64,000 bases of DNA from Antedon mediterranea (taxonomy: Eukaryota; Echinodermata; Crinoidea; Comatulida; Antedonidae). Position numbers and translations under genes: made by a program. Below, piece after piece: positions 35,520 through 47,700 of the stretch; positions within the stretch are counted from its first letter, which is position 1, and each line of letters begins with the position of its first letter. Where the stretch lies: NCBI RefSeq assembly GCF_964355755.1, contig NC_092675.1:1431001-1495000 (forward strand). Reading direction: 5' to 3'. A model generated the notes under the pieces. It saw only the letters and a list, made by a program, of their open reading frames with translations, did no database searches and was not told the DNA's origin.

Positions 35520-35965
35520 GGACAATCATCATCATCATCAGTCGTCTGCTGAGCAGGTGACTACAAGCTTTCTCCAGCCACAACGGTCCTTGGCTAACTC
35601 TGACAGCTTATCAGAGGTAATTATGCCTTCTTCATCCCCCAAAAGCTGTTGGATGTATCTCAGAAAGTTGGTTCTCTGCCTTCCTGGTTTTTTTTCCCCA
35701 TGTTGAGGAACATACAGATCGTACTCGTTGGATGGTTCGTCATCAGGCATTCGAAGCGCGTGGCCCAGGAACTTCAATTGGCGGGATCTAACGTTTTCCA
35801 CTAGCGGTCTGGTCTTGGTTAGGTCATAGATAGAAGCATTTGGCACTCTATCTGTTCTCTTGATATTTAGCATGATTCTATAGCACGAAGTGCCAAATGC
35901 ATTGATTTCACTTTCCATCGCCTTAGAGAGGATCTAAGACTCCCAGCCATACACAAGGTAAAAGT
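35520..35965 (-). mobile_element. LINE remnant: C-terminal part of a reverse transcriptase
   Basis: The minus frame carries the typical post-RT C-terminal region of a non-LTR retrotransposon: a YGWES block, KAMESEINAFGTSCYRIML, RQLKFLGHALRMPDD, GRQRTNFL and LAKDRCGWRKLV. A stop codon interrupts just after YGWES, and nothing of the polymerase core or endonuclease is present, so the copy is 5' truncated and dead. The 3' end finishes in a TGATGATGATGATGATTG run (35525-35541 on the other strand), a simple-repeat tail of the kind seen in RTE-type elements. The clade is inferred. Confidence 0.8.
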
Positions 35966-36461
35966 AACACAGGGGGACAATACCAATCACCAATAAAAGT
36001 GGGAGTTTATAAATATCAAAATTGTTGTTGCCATGGGTGATTTTAATGTCTGTCAGAAAGAGCTATATTTTTTCCAGTCTTGACACATTATTGATCATTT
36101 GTAAGGAATAATAACGAATGGATATTAATTTTTAAAATAACTACCTTTGTATTGATTTCGGTTTGTACAATGATATAAAATTAATAAAGAATAACTATAA
36201 ACATTAGGCCTATGTGAGACGTGTATTTATGACTTATAGTTAAATATATTATTGTTATGATATTGATCATTACCTACAAATATATAATTGAATTTATTTA
36301 TGAAACATTGTAGATCACTTATTGTGTTATATAACTTTATGAATACATTCTAAAGAACAACGAGTACTTTTGTATTGTTTTTTACAGTTATTTTGCATTG
36401 AATAACTGAATGAAAAGGAATGTATTTTGTTTTTCATGACGGAAAACACACTATAGATTCG

Positions 36462-39400
36462 ATGTCTGTGTTTGTTAAGATTCTATGCTTTCTGTTTCCA
36501 ATCATTGTATATGTCAGAGGTAAGTTGGCTTACTACCTTTATTATGGTTTTCAAAATCTGTTTATTTCATTTTATTTATTTATTAGTCATCACTTTTATC
36601 AGTGGCACACACTGTCGTTAGTGGTGCAACCAAAATAAAACAATTGGGCAAAATAATGAAAGGAAACAAAACAAAAGCTTTCATAAAAATCATCTCCGCT
36701 ACCTTGGACAGATTTCAATACTTCCAATTCAGGGACTTAACCTTTCTCTTCTACTTTCTAATAAGGTGTAAATCAATGCCCACCTTCTCCTTGGCAAATA
36801 TGGAATGGAAGATGTTATTTGTATATTACCAACCCAGTGGATTGGTTTGATTCAAGAGAAGCCTGCAAACAACGTGGTGGTGATCTTGCTGTCATAAGTT
36901 CGAGTGAAGAACATGATTTAATACACACCAAACTTCTGGAATCGGGACTATATGATGATGTATTTATCGGTCTAAATAATGTAAATTACTTAAACAGATA
37001 TCACTGGATTGGTTCTGGAGAATTCTCAAATTATATAGGTAATTAATATAGGCTGTTACCTAATTTGTTCTACCTGTACGACTTGATGCTACGAAGGTTG
37101 GCCACCATAATTCAATCAAATCGTTGATATATATCTGCATCATGTACCGACTTGATGCTACGAAGGTTGGCCACCATAGTTCAATCAACAAATCGTTGAC
37201 ATATATCTGGCATCATGTACGACTTGATGCTACGATGGTTGGCCACCATGGTTCAATTAGATCTGCGTTTGTTCAGTGTAAGACAATGTATAGCATTCCA
37301 CTTGATGTCATCATCACTCAATGTTCCTCTCTTCATCCCTCTTGCTTGTGTAGACCATCAATAGGTTTGCCACATCCACTGAAACTATAACACAGCCGTA
37401 TCTTCGGCTGATATTTCTGGGAATTAAATATTTGCATTAAAGAAATAAGATGTCTTCGTCTCCGCATTAAATTATCTTCTGCATACCCATCTTGAGTTAT
37501 GTTACTTATATAGATCTAATGTATTGGTAGGCCTACTTCTGTTAGATCGTTTATTGATACCCCATCTCGCTTAGTTGCCTCTCAATAGGTCGAAGAGAGT
37601 AAGGTCTTCTGCAGAATTAGATGCATTGGAGACTGCTTTTTTAAAGTCGTTGCAACTTGTTGGTTAGATCATGGAGGTATCTATATGGTTAGATATTTGG
37701 GTATTTTTTTAGAACAAAATATATTCCCTCTTTTTTTAACATTAGCCTATTTCCTTTGGTCCTTATTTATTACGAAAACCATATTGATTTGGGATTATTA
37801 AATCCTTAAGTACATTGTTTAAGTTCCAGTATGAATTCAGCATGAACACCCAGAACTACGTATAACATTATTTTCCTAATTGGTAATTCCTTTAAAATAA
37901 AACTAACGATATATGCCTTTTACACAGTTTTGGATAATAATACAAGTACAGTGTTGGAGAGATGTGTTACTCTTAATAATAATCAAACTGGATTGGTTGG
38001 TGTTGACTGCAGCAGCAGTAGACATGCTTTGTGTGAAACAGGTGAGGAAAAATAATAATGTATTGTTTTATTAGAAATTCGACACAATGGCTATACAAAT
38101 ACATCACTATCCATGTGTCTTTATGTGTCCTCCTATTGTGCTCCCTTGTACAACTACGTCTCCGGCGGCACCACTGCGTTTGTGTTGAAAAGATTCGTCT
38201 CTGCCATTCATATTATCGATTTGGTCACATAAACGGAAATAGGGTGGGAGGTGGATGATCAGAATTGGTATATGCTGTCTTGGTCTTACAGGTTTGCGAA
38301 AGAAGAAGGTAAAAATCCGATAAATAATTGTCTTCTTTGGTAAAATGATGTAGAATGCATTTCAACTGCGCCCTATTTATATTACGTAAGAATAAGATCA
38401 AAACATTTTGTCAATATTGCTAAACATTTTGCGATTTCTAAATGCACATATCGCAGTAACAACTATTTATTTCTTGTAGCGCCGTATCACCAACCGTGTA
38501 AGACAACCGACTGGGTGCACTGGAATCGTAAATGTTATATTCCGCTCGCTGAACCGGTCAAAACTACATTTGATGAAGCAAGAAGCCACTGCCTCGAAAA
38601 TGACTCGGATTTTGTCGTCATCGACACAGTTGAAGAGAATGCAATGATCTTGGAGTTAGTTAAGCCGTATTCGAACGATTTTCCTGAGTTCTGGATGGGA
38701 ATTTATAGATTCGGCGATAGTGACAACTACGTTTGTCTTGATGGAAGAGAGCTCACTTGGTCAAGTATGTTAACAATAATTAATATACCGATATCACAGT
38801 AGGCCAACTAATGAATTTAAAACAATAATACTGTATATTGGTAGGTTAGGTTTATCACTGTTTGTTTCGCCTCTGGTAAGGCAAAACAATGCACCAGTCT
38901 AGAAAATGTGCCACAATGTGAATTGATAATAATATAATCGTTTTTCTCACTTTCTGTATCAGAATGGGGACGCGGTGAGCCACAGGGTGCATTAACCAAT
39001 GAACGATGCGCAATGAGTAAAACTGCTTCTGGTTGGTGGTATGATGTAAGGTGCAATAGCAAACGATCTACATTTCCAATTTGTGAAAAGGGTAAGGCAA
39101 AACTTAAATAATTATCTTTGTTTTAAAGTATTCTATCAGAAGCGTGTACACAGAGTTTTAAACTCAGGCTGAAGTACAATTATTTTGTTCAATATGAATC
39201 GAGGACACAAATTCCGTTGAGAAAGTAGCTATTTGTGACTATTGGTTACGCTTAATGCCAACTCAGACAGCATCGTACGACGAGGCTCGACGAAACGTCT
39301 TGACACGTCGGTGCTGTCTGAGTTGAATCCAAACGAGACGAGTCGTCTTGAGACATCGTCGGGCGTAGTTTTTAGGTCGTCGGGAGAACTTAAAACCTCC

Positions 39401-39730
39401 CCCGACGAGACGATGTCTGATTTGGCCTTAAATATACGGGATAAAACGATCGAAATGTCACCATATTACCTATGTTTGCGTTTTGTTTTAGATGTGATCA
39501 ATATGTATAAGATTACCAACGGTTGTTTGGCTGGTGATGTGATCGGGTCTGTATGGACACGTTCTAATATTAGATGTGCTCACGCTTGTTGGAGGAATCA
39601 TCAATGTACCTCATTCAACATAATCAAGACGGATACCATGCAGTATCAATGCCAACTGATGCAAAATGAGAACACAGATGACGTCAGCATTCATCAGAAA
39701 TGTTACAATTATCAAATTATTACATTTTAA
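36462..39730 (+). CDS. Secreted protein with two C-type lectin-like domains and a PAN/apple-like tail
   Basis: Exons: 36462-36519, 36766-37038, 37928-38041, 38480-38764, 38963-39091, 39492-39730. All internal junctions are phase 1 and close to 365 codons. Exon 1 encodes a signal peptide (MSVFVKILCFLFPIIVYVRG). CTLD 1 spans about 24-147 (CPPSPWQIWNGRCYLY, SREACKQRGGDLAVIS, ending ALCET). CTLD 2 spans about 155-284 (CKTTDWVHWNRKCYIP, ARSHCLENDSDFVVID, FWMGIYRF, ending FPICEK). The last exon (about 287-365) has the spacing of six or more Cys and a TSFNI block like a PAN/apple domain. CTLD 1 lacks EPN/QPD and WND motifs. CTLD 2 has EPQ and WYD in their places, so canonical calcium-dependent sugar binding is doubtful. 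Possible roles are adhesion or innate recognition; no orthologue was recognised. Confidence 0.82.
37076..37256 (+). repeat. Tandem repeat in lectin intron 2
   Basis: Two full units (68 and 73 bp) and a partial third, sharing GACTTGATGCTACGAAGGTT and ATCGTTGATATATATCTG. The third begins near 37217. Confidence 0.92.
39251..39432. mobile_element. CpG-rich MITE in lectin intron 5
   Basis: Outer ends TTAATGCCAACTCAGACA and, inverted, TTAAGGCCAAATCAGACA define about 180 bp. A second internal arm (TGCTGTCTGAGTTG at about 39311) also pairs with the left end. The interior is dense in CGACGAG/GTCGTCG. The open frame at 39242-39730 runs through it into the last exon and is not the coding frame upstream of 39492. 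Confidence 0.7.
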
Positions 39731-39786
39731 GATACATAATGATAAATATACTATAAATCATTAAAATTAGTTATCATACATAGGTA

Positions 39787-39850
39787 AATAATAATAATAA
39801 TAATTGTACAGCGCACGTATCCGCAAAAGTGCTCAAGACGCTTGTGAAAA
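39787..39850 (+). repeat. Dispersed AAT-run plus GCGC element, copy 1
   Basis: An AATAATAAT run is followed by TACAGCGCACGTATCC and AAGTGCTCAAGACGCTTG. The same arrangement recurs at 58449-58525. Confidence 0.75.
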
Positions 39851-40889
39851 CCATGAAACAATCTAACCTTAAACCTAAATACTACTGATAATTTTGACCA
39901 AAACAAAAAATAAAAAACATATATAAGTAGGTATGTTAAAACAAAATCAACTGGACTTTACTTATTCATGGCAACACCAGTCGGTCAGATAATGCGTCCA
40001 GGACGAGAAACGTTACCAATAAGTCCAGTTTATTTATAAATATTGTTCACTTTTAAAAATTATCTCTCATTAGTAACTATAGGCCTACTGTACTTTAGCC
40101 TTGAGAACAAGTAGTAGTGATTCTCCTCTACTTTCTTTCTTTCTACTAAACCACACCTATAGTTCTCCATGACTTTATTAAGTATTATTATTATCTCATT
40201 ACCCTAGTGCTTGCAGATTGGCATTTTTAGTCGCGTGTACCGCGACTCTACAGCTTACTATGTCGGTCGATTGGTCGGTCGGTAAACGCGACTGCAGCTA
40301 TGCATAAATGGTGATAAATGTTACTTTAATTTTTTACTAAACCAGAACAATACACCAGAATATGCTAGTAGGCAAATACAAAGAACTTTAATACAAAAGT
40401 GTTTCAGAATCATTATACATGTAACGTGACATTCGGTGTACGTTTCGCTTTTACCAAATCATCACAAAATATCATTATTGACAACAAAATAATGAATCGT
40501 GCGTGACAACAAAATGATTAAAATAGAAATATATCAATTTAAATAGGCTACCATGCATTTACCTTTTTCGCTTGACAATTTTGTTAAAAAGCCTTGACTG
40601 GTGATTGCTACTATTATCGAGTTTAATCATTGTATTATTACTTTTTAAGCATGTAGTTTATTGTACTTTTATCGAAATCCGATGGGTTTTTTTTTTCAAA
40701 TTTGTATTGGAAATTAATAACACTTTAGAGACGTTTTGTAAAAATCATGCATATATATATAATTTAAAAATCATGCATATATATATAATTTAAAACAGGT
40801 CATGTATTGTCTTAAATGCGCGTTTTAATAGTTAATTGTGATAAAGAGAGAAAAACAGTGCACTACCGAAGTAGTTAGCGTCGAAAATT

Positions 40890-40919
40890 CTCTCGTAGAC
40901 TAGATCTAGTCTACGAGAG
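40890..40919. repeat. Perfect 30-bp palindrome
   Basis: Half-site CTCTCGTAGACTAGA abuts its exact reverse complement with no spacer, centred on AGATCT. Confidence 0.96.
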
Positions 40920-41538
40920 GCCATGTTTCCGCAGCCAAAACAAAATGTTATATCTGATAATGTTTTAACCACTAAAGTGCGCATGACACAGTCATTACCA
41001 AACAACCAGAGACCCAATCACATCGCAACAGTTTGTCCTTAAAGTCAAAGGTTAAAATAATAATAATAATTTATTTTGGTTTTTTTTCTGTTTATTCAAA
41101 GTGGGGCATTTATTAATATTAGATTATTATTTGAATAAATACGGTATATATATTATCTTAAAATACAAATATTCAATAACCTAACAATGGGATATTTTAT
41201 TATTAAATCTCTAAAAAGCTAAGAAAACAATAATTTATATTATAAAGAAATCAAACAAAGCACATTAAAACGTGAACATTCGTTATAAAAAAACAATGTT
41301 AACTTTTTAAAGTGAGTGACATTGTCCATTCTCACTTTAATACATTTCTATCAACTAATTAACACAATTTAAAATCCGATATATTATGTATAGATAGATT
41401 AAGATATATAGATTAAGTATTGAACATTTTTACATTCTAAAAATCATTAAATATTTGAAAAATACTTTTTTTTAATGTTTTTGTAGTTTACAATTATTCA
41501 GTATTTGAAACTTGTAAAGAAGAGTATGTTGATGCTCT

Positions 41539-41668
41539 GAAGCTCTGTCTACATTATCAAACATTATGGGACACCACAAATGTGATGTTCCCTAATATGG
41601 TAGTGATATGACATCATCATGTCCATATATGGGCACATCACATTATTTTGTCAGTTTGACAGAGTTTT
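41539..41668 (+). mobile_element. MITE family A, copy 7 (3' of ZGRF1)
   Basis: Left end GCTCTGTCTACATTATCAAA and the full interior are present. The right end is partly deleted (GTCAGTTTGACAGAG). The ZGRF1 stop codon is only about 67 bp away, so the element may lie in its 3' UTR. Confidence 0.85.
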
Positions 41669-41734
41669 ACATTGTTACTACTGTGAACTTGAACTCTTCA
41701 AATGGTGAATAATTGAGACAGCTAGAACAGTATT

Positions 41735-44700
41735 TCAAGTCATAGTGGTCATAATTTGTTCTAAGCCTGCAAAACTGTTGTTACTACTAAAAGATTCTTC
41801 AAACTCCTCCAGAGGTGAATAAGATGGGCTTGTATATCCATCTATATCAGATAAATTATTTTGTTCTTGGCTTAGTGAAATTCCTGCTAATTTTGCATGA
41901 GTTACACTAGATTTAATTGCATTTTCTTTGTCTATGTTATGAAAAACCTCACCGACAGCAGTTCCTTGTATCTCTCTCTCCTGACATGTAGTTACATCAG
42001 CTGCTTTAGTACCTGGTTCCCGTCTTTGTAAATCATCTACTAAAACAGTCTCTTTAATAGGTTTAAAGGATGATGATGATGATGTACTACCAATTATCTG
42101 TATCTCTTCAATAGTTGAATTAAATGGGCTTGTATGTTCTTTTACACTGTCCTGGTTTAAACCTGATGATTTAATGCAATATATAACGTATAGGTGATTT
42201 ACTACAAATTATTGACATGTGTGCTTACAGTGATGTGTTAGAAAAACATGTATTGCAATACTTTTACATATATATATATATATATGCATATGTTAAATAA
42301 AATATAAATTGTTTAAAATATGAATCATGAGATGTGTTAATAAATGTAGATTGGCAAACAAATACATTAATCTCAATTTGAACTAAAATCTTGGTGATCA
42401 ATAAATGTATAAATTAAAAAATAAAACAAAAATAAATAATTTGATGAATAAGTTAAACAAAGAAAAGATTACAAATATGTTATAATGAAAAAGTATAAGG
42501 TGTGTGCATGTATAGATGTATGTTATTATTATTACTTATGTTAATACAATTTTTCTACATTTCTATACTGAAAGTAGTTTGGTTATACCTTTTTAACATT
42601 TAGCAAATCAAATAGTAACTACCGTATGTCATTATGATGAATTAGATAATGTATAAATGTAAAAATCATAATATGAACAAAACAATGTTAATGATGATGA
42701 AATAAAAGTGGGAAATCCACAAAAGACACAAAAAAACCTGAAGTTTCCTGGGATGGACAACTTGAAGCCATGTTAAATGCTTTATTTGGAGTGGTTACTC
42801 TTGAACTGTTTATATCATCTGTAGATGGTACATCCATAGGTGAATATGGCAAGCTTTCTTGAGAATCTACTGGAATCTCTGAGTTACCTATAGGTATTGT
42901 AGTAGGCTGATCATCAACAACATTCTTTTGACAACTATCGTTTAGTTCTGTAAATAAAATAAAAAATAGAATACAGTAACTTAAAAATATGTGTATTGTT
43001 GTTTTAATAAATATCTTATATCCTTAATTAAATATCGTATATCCTATATTTTATCTTATAAAACTATGCATAGACTACCTAACTCAACAAGCAATTTGAT
43101 GAAAATACTTTCATATTCTCCTTGGTTATTTGACCTACCTGTAAGGTCAACAACCTCAATCAGTGCTTCGTCTGCTTTCTTTTTTTCAAGTACCGTTTTT
43201 TTAGATCTTGGTCTTGAAGTGTCAATATTTTTGTCCTTCCATTCTTTTATAAAGCTTTTGGCAGACTGTATACCATTAGGCCGCTCTAGAAAATGTATTC
43301 AATTAAACATAGAAAAATGAACTAGAAACAATTGAGAAACAATCAAGTTTTCAATATTTTACCAGAATTTGTAAATTATTATCGCTGTGAAATATTTCCT
43401 TTCTAAAGTCTTGTCTACACTATCAAACCATCAAACTAACTATATATGGACATGATGATGTCATATCACTACTAATACTATATTTGGGCACATCATAGAG
43501 ATATTATAGTGAACTATAATATCTCTATGGGCACATTACACTTTTTTGTCAAACTAATCTGATAGTGCAGACAGAGCTTAATGATTGTGGGTACCTTCAA
43601 CATTTTTTTGAGATGGAAACGCCATAATTATTATTGAATAAAACTTTTAAGGAGAGAGTTATTTTGTAAGACAAATAATATATATATTTTTTTAATAGGG
43701 TGGAGAGAATATTTTCATTTGTTGACAAAATGTATTGGTCTATTCCACTTTTTGAAGCAGGGATTTCATCACATGGTCAACTAGGAGAATCATGTCAACT
43801 ATTTGTTTAATTAATAATGTAGAATGCCTAAAGGAAATGAAGATTATTGTTATTTAATGGGCTATCAATAAAATTACCTTTACAGAGTTCAATGACCTGC
43901 CCCCATAGCTCGTTTTGTGATAGAATTCTAAGATGTCCAATAATAAACAGATGATATTTACTTCTGGTTAATGCCACATTGGTTCTCCTATAAAACAATC
44001 AACAAAAGTTTATCAGAACAGTAGCCATTCATGTCTATATTTTTAACTAATAATGTTTCCTTGTAAATTTCCTTCTTACTTATAAGAATCTATGAACCCA
44101 ACATAATCAGTTCGAACACAGGATAATAAAATCACATTCTTCTCGCCTCCTTGAAAAGCATCAACAGTTGAAATCTGAATGCGTTGAACATCCTGTGGTT
44201 TCATAGTACTGATGAAAAAAAAAAAAAAAAAATAGCTGTTGTAATCATATTTTGGGCACATATTTTGGGCCCATATTTGGAAACCAACTAAATTTCAAAA
44301 CAAAATACAGGCGATAAAACCCAGAAATATTCTAGTTACAAAAAGTATAAATGAAAGTGAATTTGGTTTACAGAAAAAAATTAATAATTTTTATATTGAT
44401 CCAATTTTTGGCTAAAATGAATGAAAAACTATTAGGGTACATTAAAATGGCCTATTCAGAAAAAAAAAATTGTTAATTATTTTTTTCAGGGGGGGCAATA
44501 TTATCTTAAATAAAATGTATTCTACATAGAAGTATACATACGTTTGGGTCTTTAGAAACTCTGAAATCTTAAAGGCCTGTGCTCTGTACAGTGTAATAAC
44601 GCCTATCTCTACAGCATCTACCCCATGTTGCAGTATTACTTGTAAAAGTGCTGCCACAAAGGTTACTTCTTGAAGGTTATAATAACTACCATTTGCTTCA

Positions 44701-47700
44701 CAATGTTCTTGGCCATCATGTACATTGTAGAAGCAGAGTGTTGGCAAATCCTGTTTACAAAAATGCTTATTATACAGATTGGATATGCATAATAGTACAC
44801 AAATAATTCATGGTTATGAGTTGAATGGTGAGAATATTTCACGAGTTGAAAAATTGAATGCTAGTTGACATAATTAACCAATCAAATTGCATGAATACAA
44901 TCAGGTGTGTTATAATATGGTAATGTTCAAAACTTGGGTTTCATAAAATTAACTTGAAATTTCAAGAACTATCGCTTATTGCATTGGTCCCTACTTGTGA
45001 TGCACAACTGTCTTTACAGCTTTGAACTTTTTGTGTTATTAAGCAAATTAGACAAATTTCAAACAGCATTTGTGTACAATCTGTGCTCTATCTCTATTTA
45101 CAACAGTTGTTGTATGCACTAGTACGTTTTGTTACAACAAAGGATGTACTGGATATACAAGAAAGTATTTGCAAACCAGACTCAATCAATCAAACACACG
45201 TACCATAAGTGGTTGTCGTTGTTCAGTACCAACTCCATCAACAAGTTGATTTTCATAGAATAGGTGATTAGACAGAGCACTGATATGCGGATGGCATCTG
45301 TACTGGGTACGCAGCATAATAGCCTCAATCCCCTGACAGATGAAATACAATTGCTATAAATGTTGGCATGTAGAATTTCTTTGCTTCTACACTTCAAGGA
45401 GGCCATGAAGAGCTTCAGATTTATGGGGTGGGGTCCTGGTGGCGATTTACAGTACAACAGTAAATGGTCGACTAAACAGTTTAAGGCCTCATCTAAAAAA
45501 TTACGCTCCATTGTCATGTGTTCCGATTCACTATTTGGAATACATGGAGAGCAACCATTGGATTCGAACTAGGGCCCTGTAGTAACTTTTTTAAGGTAAG
45601 TTATGGAAATTAAAACATATATTCAATAGTATTGCCATTAATCAATGACCATGATTGAACAGAAAACTCCAAAATAGGACAAACCAAAGTTTTGTATACG
45701 GCAAGAAACATTTCAGAATCCATAAAGAAAAAGGCATGTTGAATTGTACTCATCAATTTTACTGTACCATGAATGTATCACCTTACCATGGCAACAAGCC
45801 GGTCAAACAGCGTTTGCTCCAGGCCGTAGTTTGTTGAAGACTCAGACTTCTGTATGGTTGGGGGCAGCTGTTTAGGATCACCAACTAGAACAATCTCTTC
45901 ACAATGAAACTTTGCTACAGGTAATAAGGAGGCTGGCTCTGTCATTTGACTACACTCATCCAACAATACAACCTTTAACAGTAAATGAGAAAACATAAAG
46001 TTGCCATAGCTTATCATAGGTGGATTCAGTCAGCATGGGTCCCCCACCCCTTCAAAATTTTGCAAATTGTAATGCAAAAGATAGGACACTAATTTTAGTT
46101 TCTTATTCGATTGGGAACTTTTGCAGTCAAAGATTTGTTGAGTACATTTTGTATTTGAATGGTAAATTGTAAACGAATTGTGCTCTACAGAAAATCCTTT
46201 GAATTTAAAACATTAACCAACTTAAGCTTTTTCATTGAGAACAATTTCAACGCTCAAAATACTCTGTTAAACAAGTACTCAACGAATACGACAATTGACT
46301 TACAGGAAATTTTTGTTTATCAATGCATGGAAAAACAGAGGCAGCACATGTGACAGCCACGACTTTAACTTGAGCTAACAATGCTTTGTTATGACCAAGA
46401 CGTTGTCGTTCAAGGCTTTTCTTAATCAACTGTTTCTCTGACGATGTGAGGTCTGACTTGAGCATCTCTTGCAGTTCTTTGATATCATCATTCTGCTTAT
46501 CAGACGCATGAACACTATAAACAAATATTTTAAATATTGGTGTTACCGTGTTTTGTATTACATCTTTGGAAAATGGAAATAGTCAAATTCTGGACATGAA
46601 CTTGTGTTTCTTGTGAACTTAATTCAATCAATCGTATTGTGAATTCATAATTAAATCATAATAACGTGTAGTGCAGTGATTTTTACAAAAAAAATTATAA
46701 AATATATACATTGATTATTAACAGTAATGATAAATAAAAAAAGAAAAAAAAAAATATTGAAATATATATTAAATACAAAGTTTCATTACAGGTCTACAAT
46801 CAATGGAAAAGATGAATACATATAATATTGTAAAAATAGCAGATAGTGTTTAGGAAGATTGTATCAGATTGGAAATGAAGACAATACTGACATCAATATT
46901 GCACACCAATAGAAGGAAAAGAAATTCAACAATATTTGGGATACACCAAATGGTTATCAGAGAGCGAGGGCTTGAGACATCAGGAAGGAGTAAGCTAAGG
47001 CATTTGTCCTGGAGTGAGCTGACCATGGCTGATTATGCATCTTTAGTATCACTGGTATGTGCATTATACAAAATCATTATTATAAATAGCTCTACAAAAC
47101 TAAGCTTACTGGTGACCTCTCTGTGTTTACAGTGAAAATAATAGCTTACAAATATTGATCATTACCTGTAGGGCAGGATTGGCTTACTGATTTTTCTAAG
47201 ACTTCCTACACGGATAAAATCTTCAAACCCAAGTTCTAATAATCTAAAAAGAAATAAAAGCAATGTTAAGTAAAAAAATTGTATATTTGTATAAAAGTTA
47301 GAAGTCTTGGATTCATACAGTTTGAACTGAATTTGTATAAATGTTAGAAGTCTGTGATTCAAACAGTTTGAATTGAAAAATAGTGACATATTAATTAATA
47401 TATATTATTGATGTATTTTTAATGTTATGTATTGAGATGCCAAATAAATGAAAGAAAGAAAGAAAAAAAACAGTTTGAATTGAAAAATAGTGACATATTA
47501 ATTAATGGAAATAAACGGTTGCGGAAAGCAAAATAGTACACTGTAATAGTAAAAGTAATGAAATCAATGGAGTGTAAAAAAGTCATAAATAGTTGACACA
47601 TGGTGACCAAGACATACAAGCAAATTAATAATGTTCAATAAAACACACCCTAACAGAATCCTGTCAACAGCAACGTTAGTAGTAGACGAGATAAGAAGTC

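Larger units (their letters stand above)
39731..41734. other. Intergenic region between lectin gene and ZGRF1
   Basis: Convergent 3' flanks. Holds a dispersed repeat (39787-39850), a 26-bp direct duplication (40741-40792), a 30-bp palindrome (40890-40919) and MITE family A copy 7. No gene is supported. Confidence 0.5.

Noticed and set aside
38292-38308. 17-nt mini-exon in the lectin gene (AG before, GTAAAA after)
   Set aside because: The exons at 37928-38041 and 38480-38764 already join in the correct phase; adding it would break the frame.
39242-39730. 162-codon plus-strand frame taken as one lectin exon
   Set aside because: Its first 250 bp are a CpG-rich MITE. A clear acceptor at 39491 joins the real exon in phase with the CTLD exon.
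45556-45600. B-box-like AGTTCGAATCC on the minus strand
   Set aside because: No A-box at tRNA distance and no foldable arms, so it is not reported as a tRNA or SINE.
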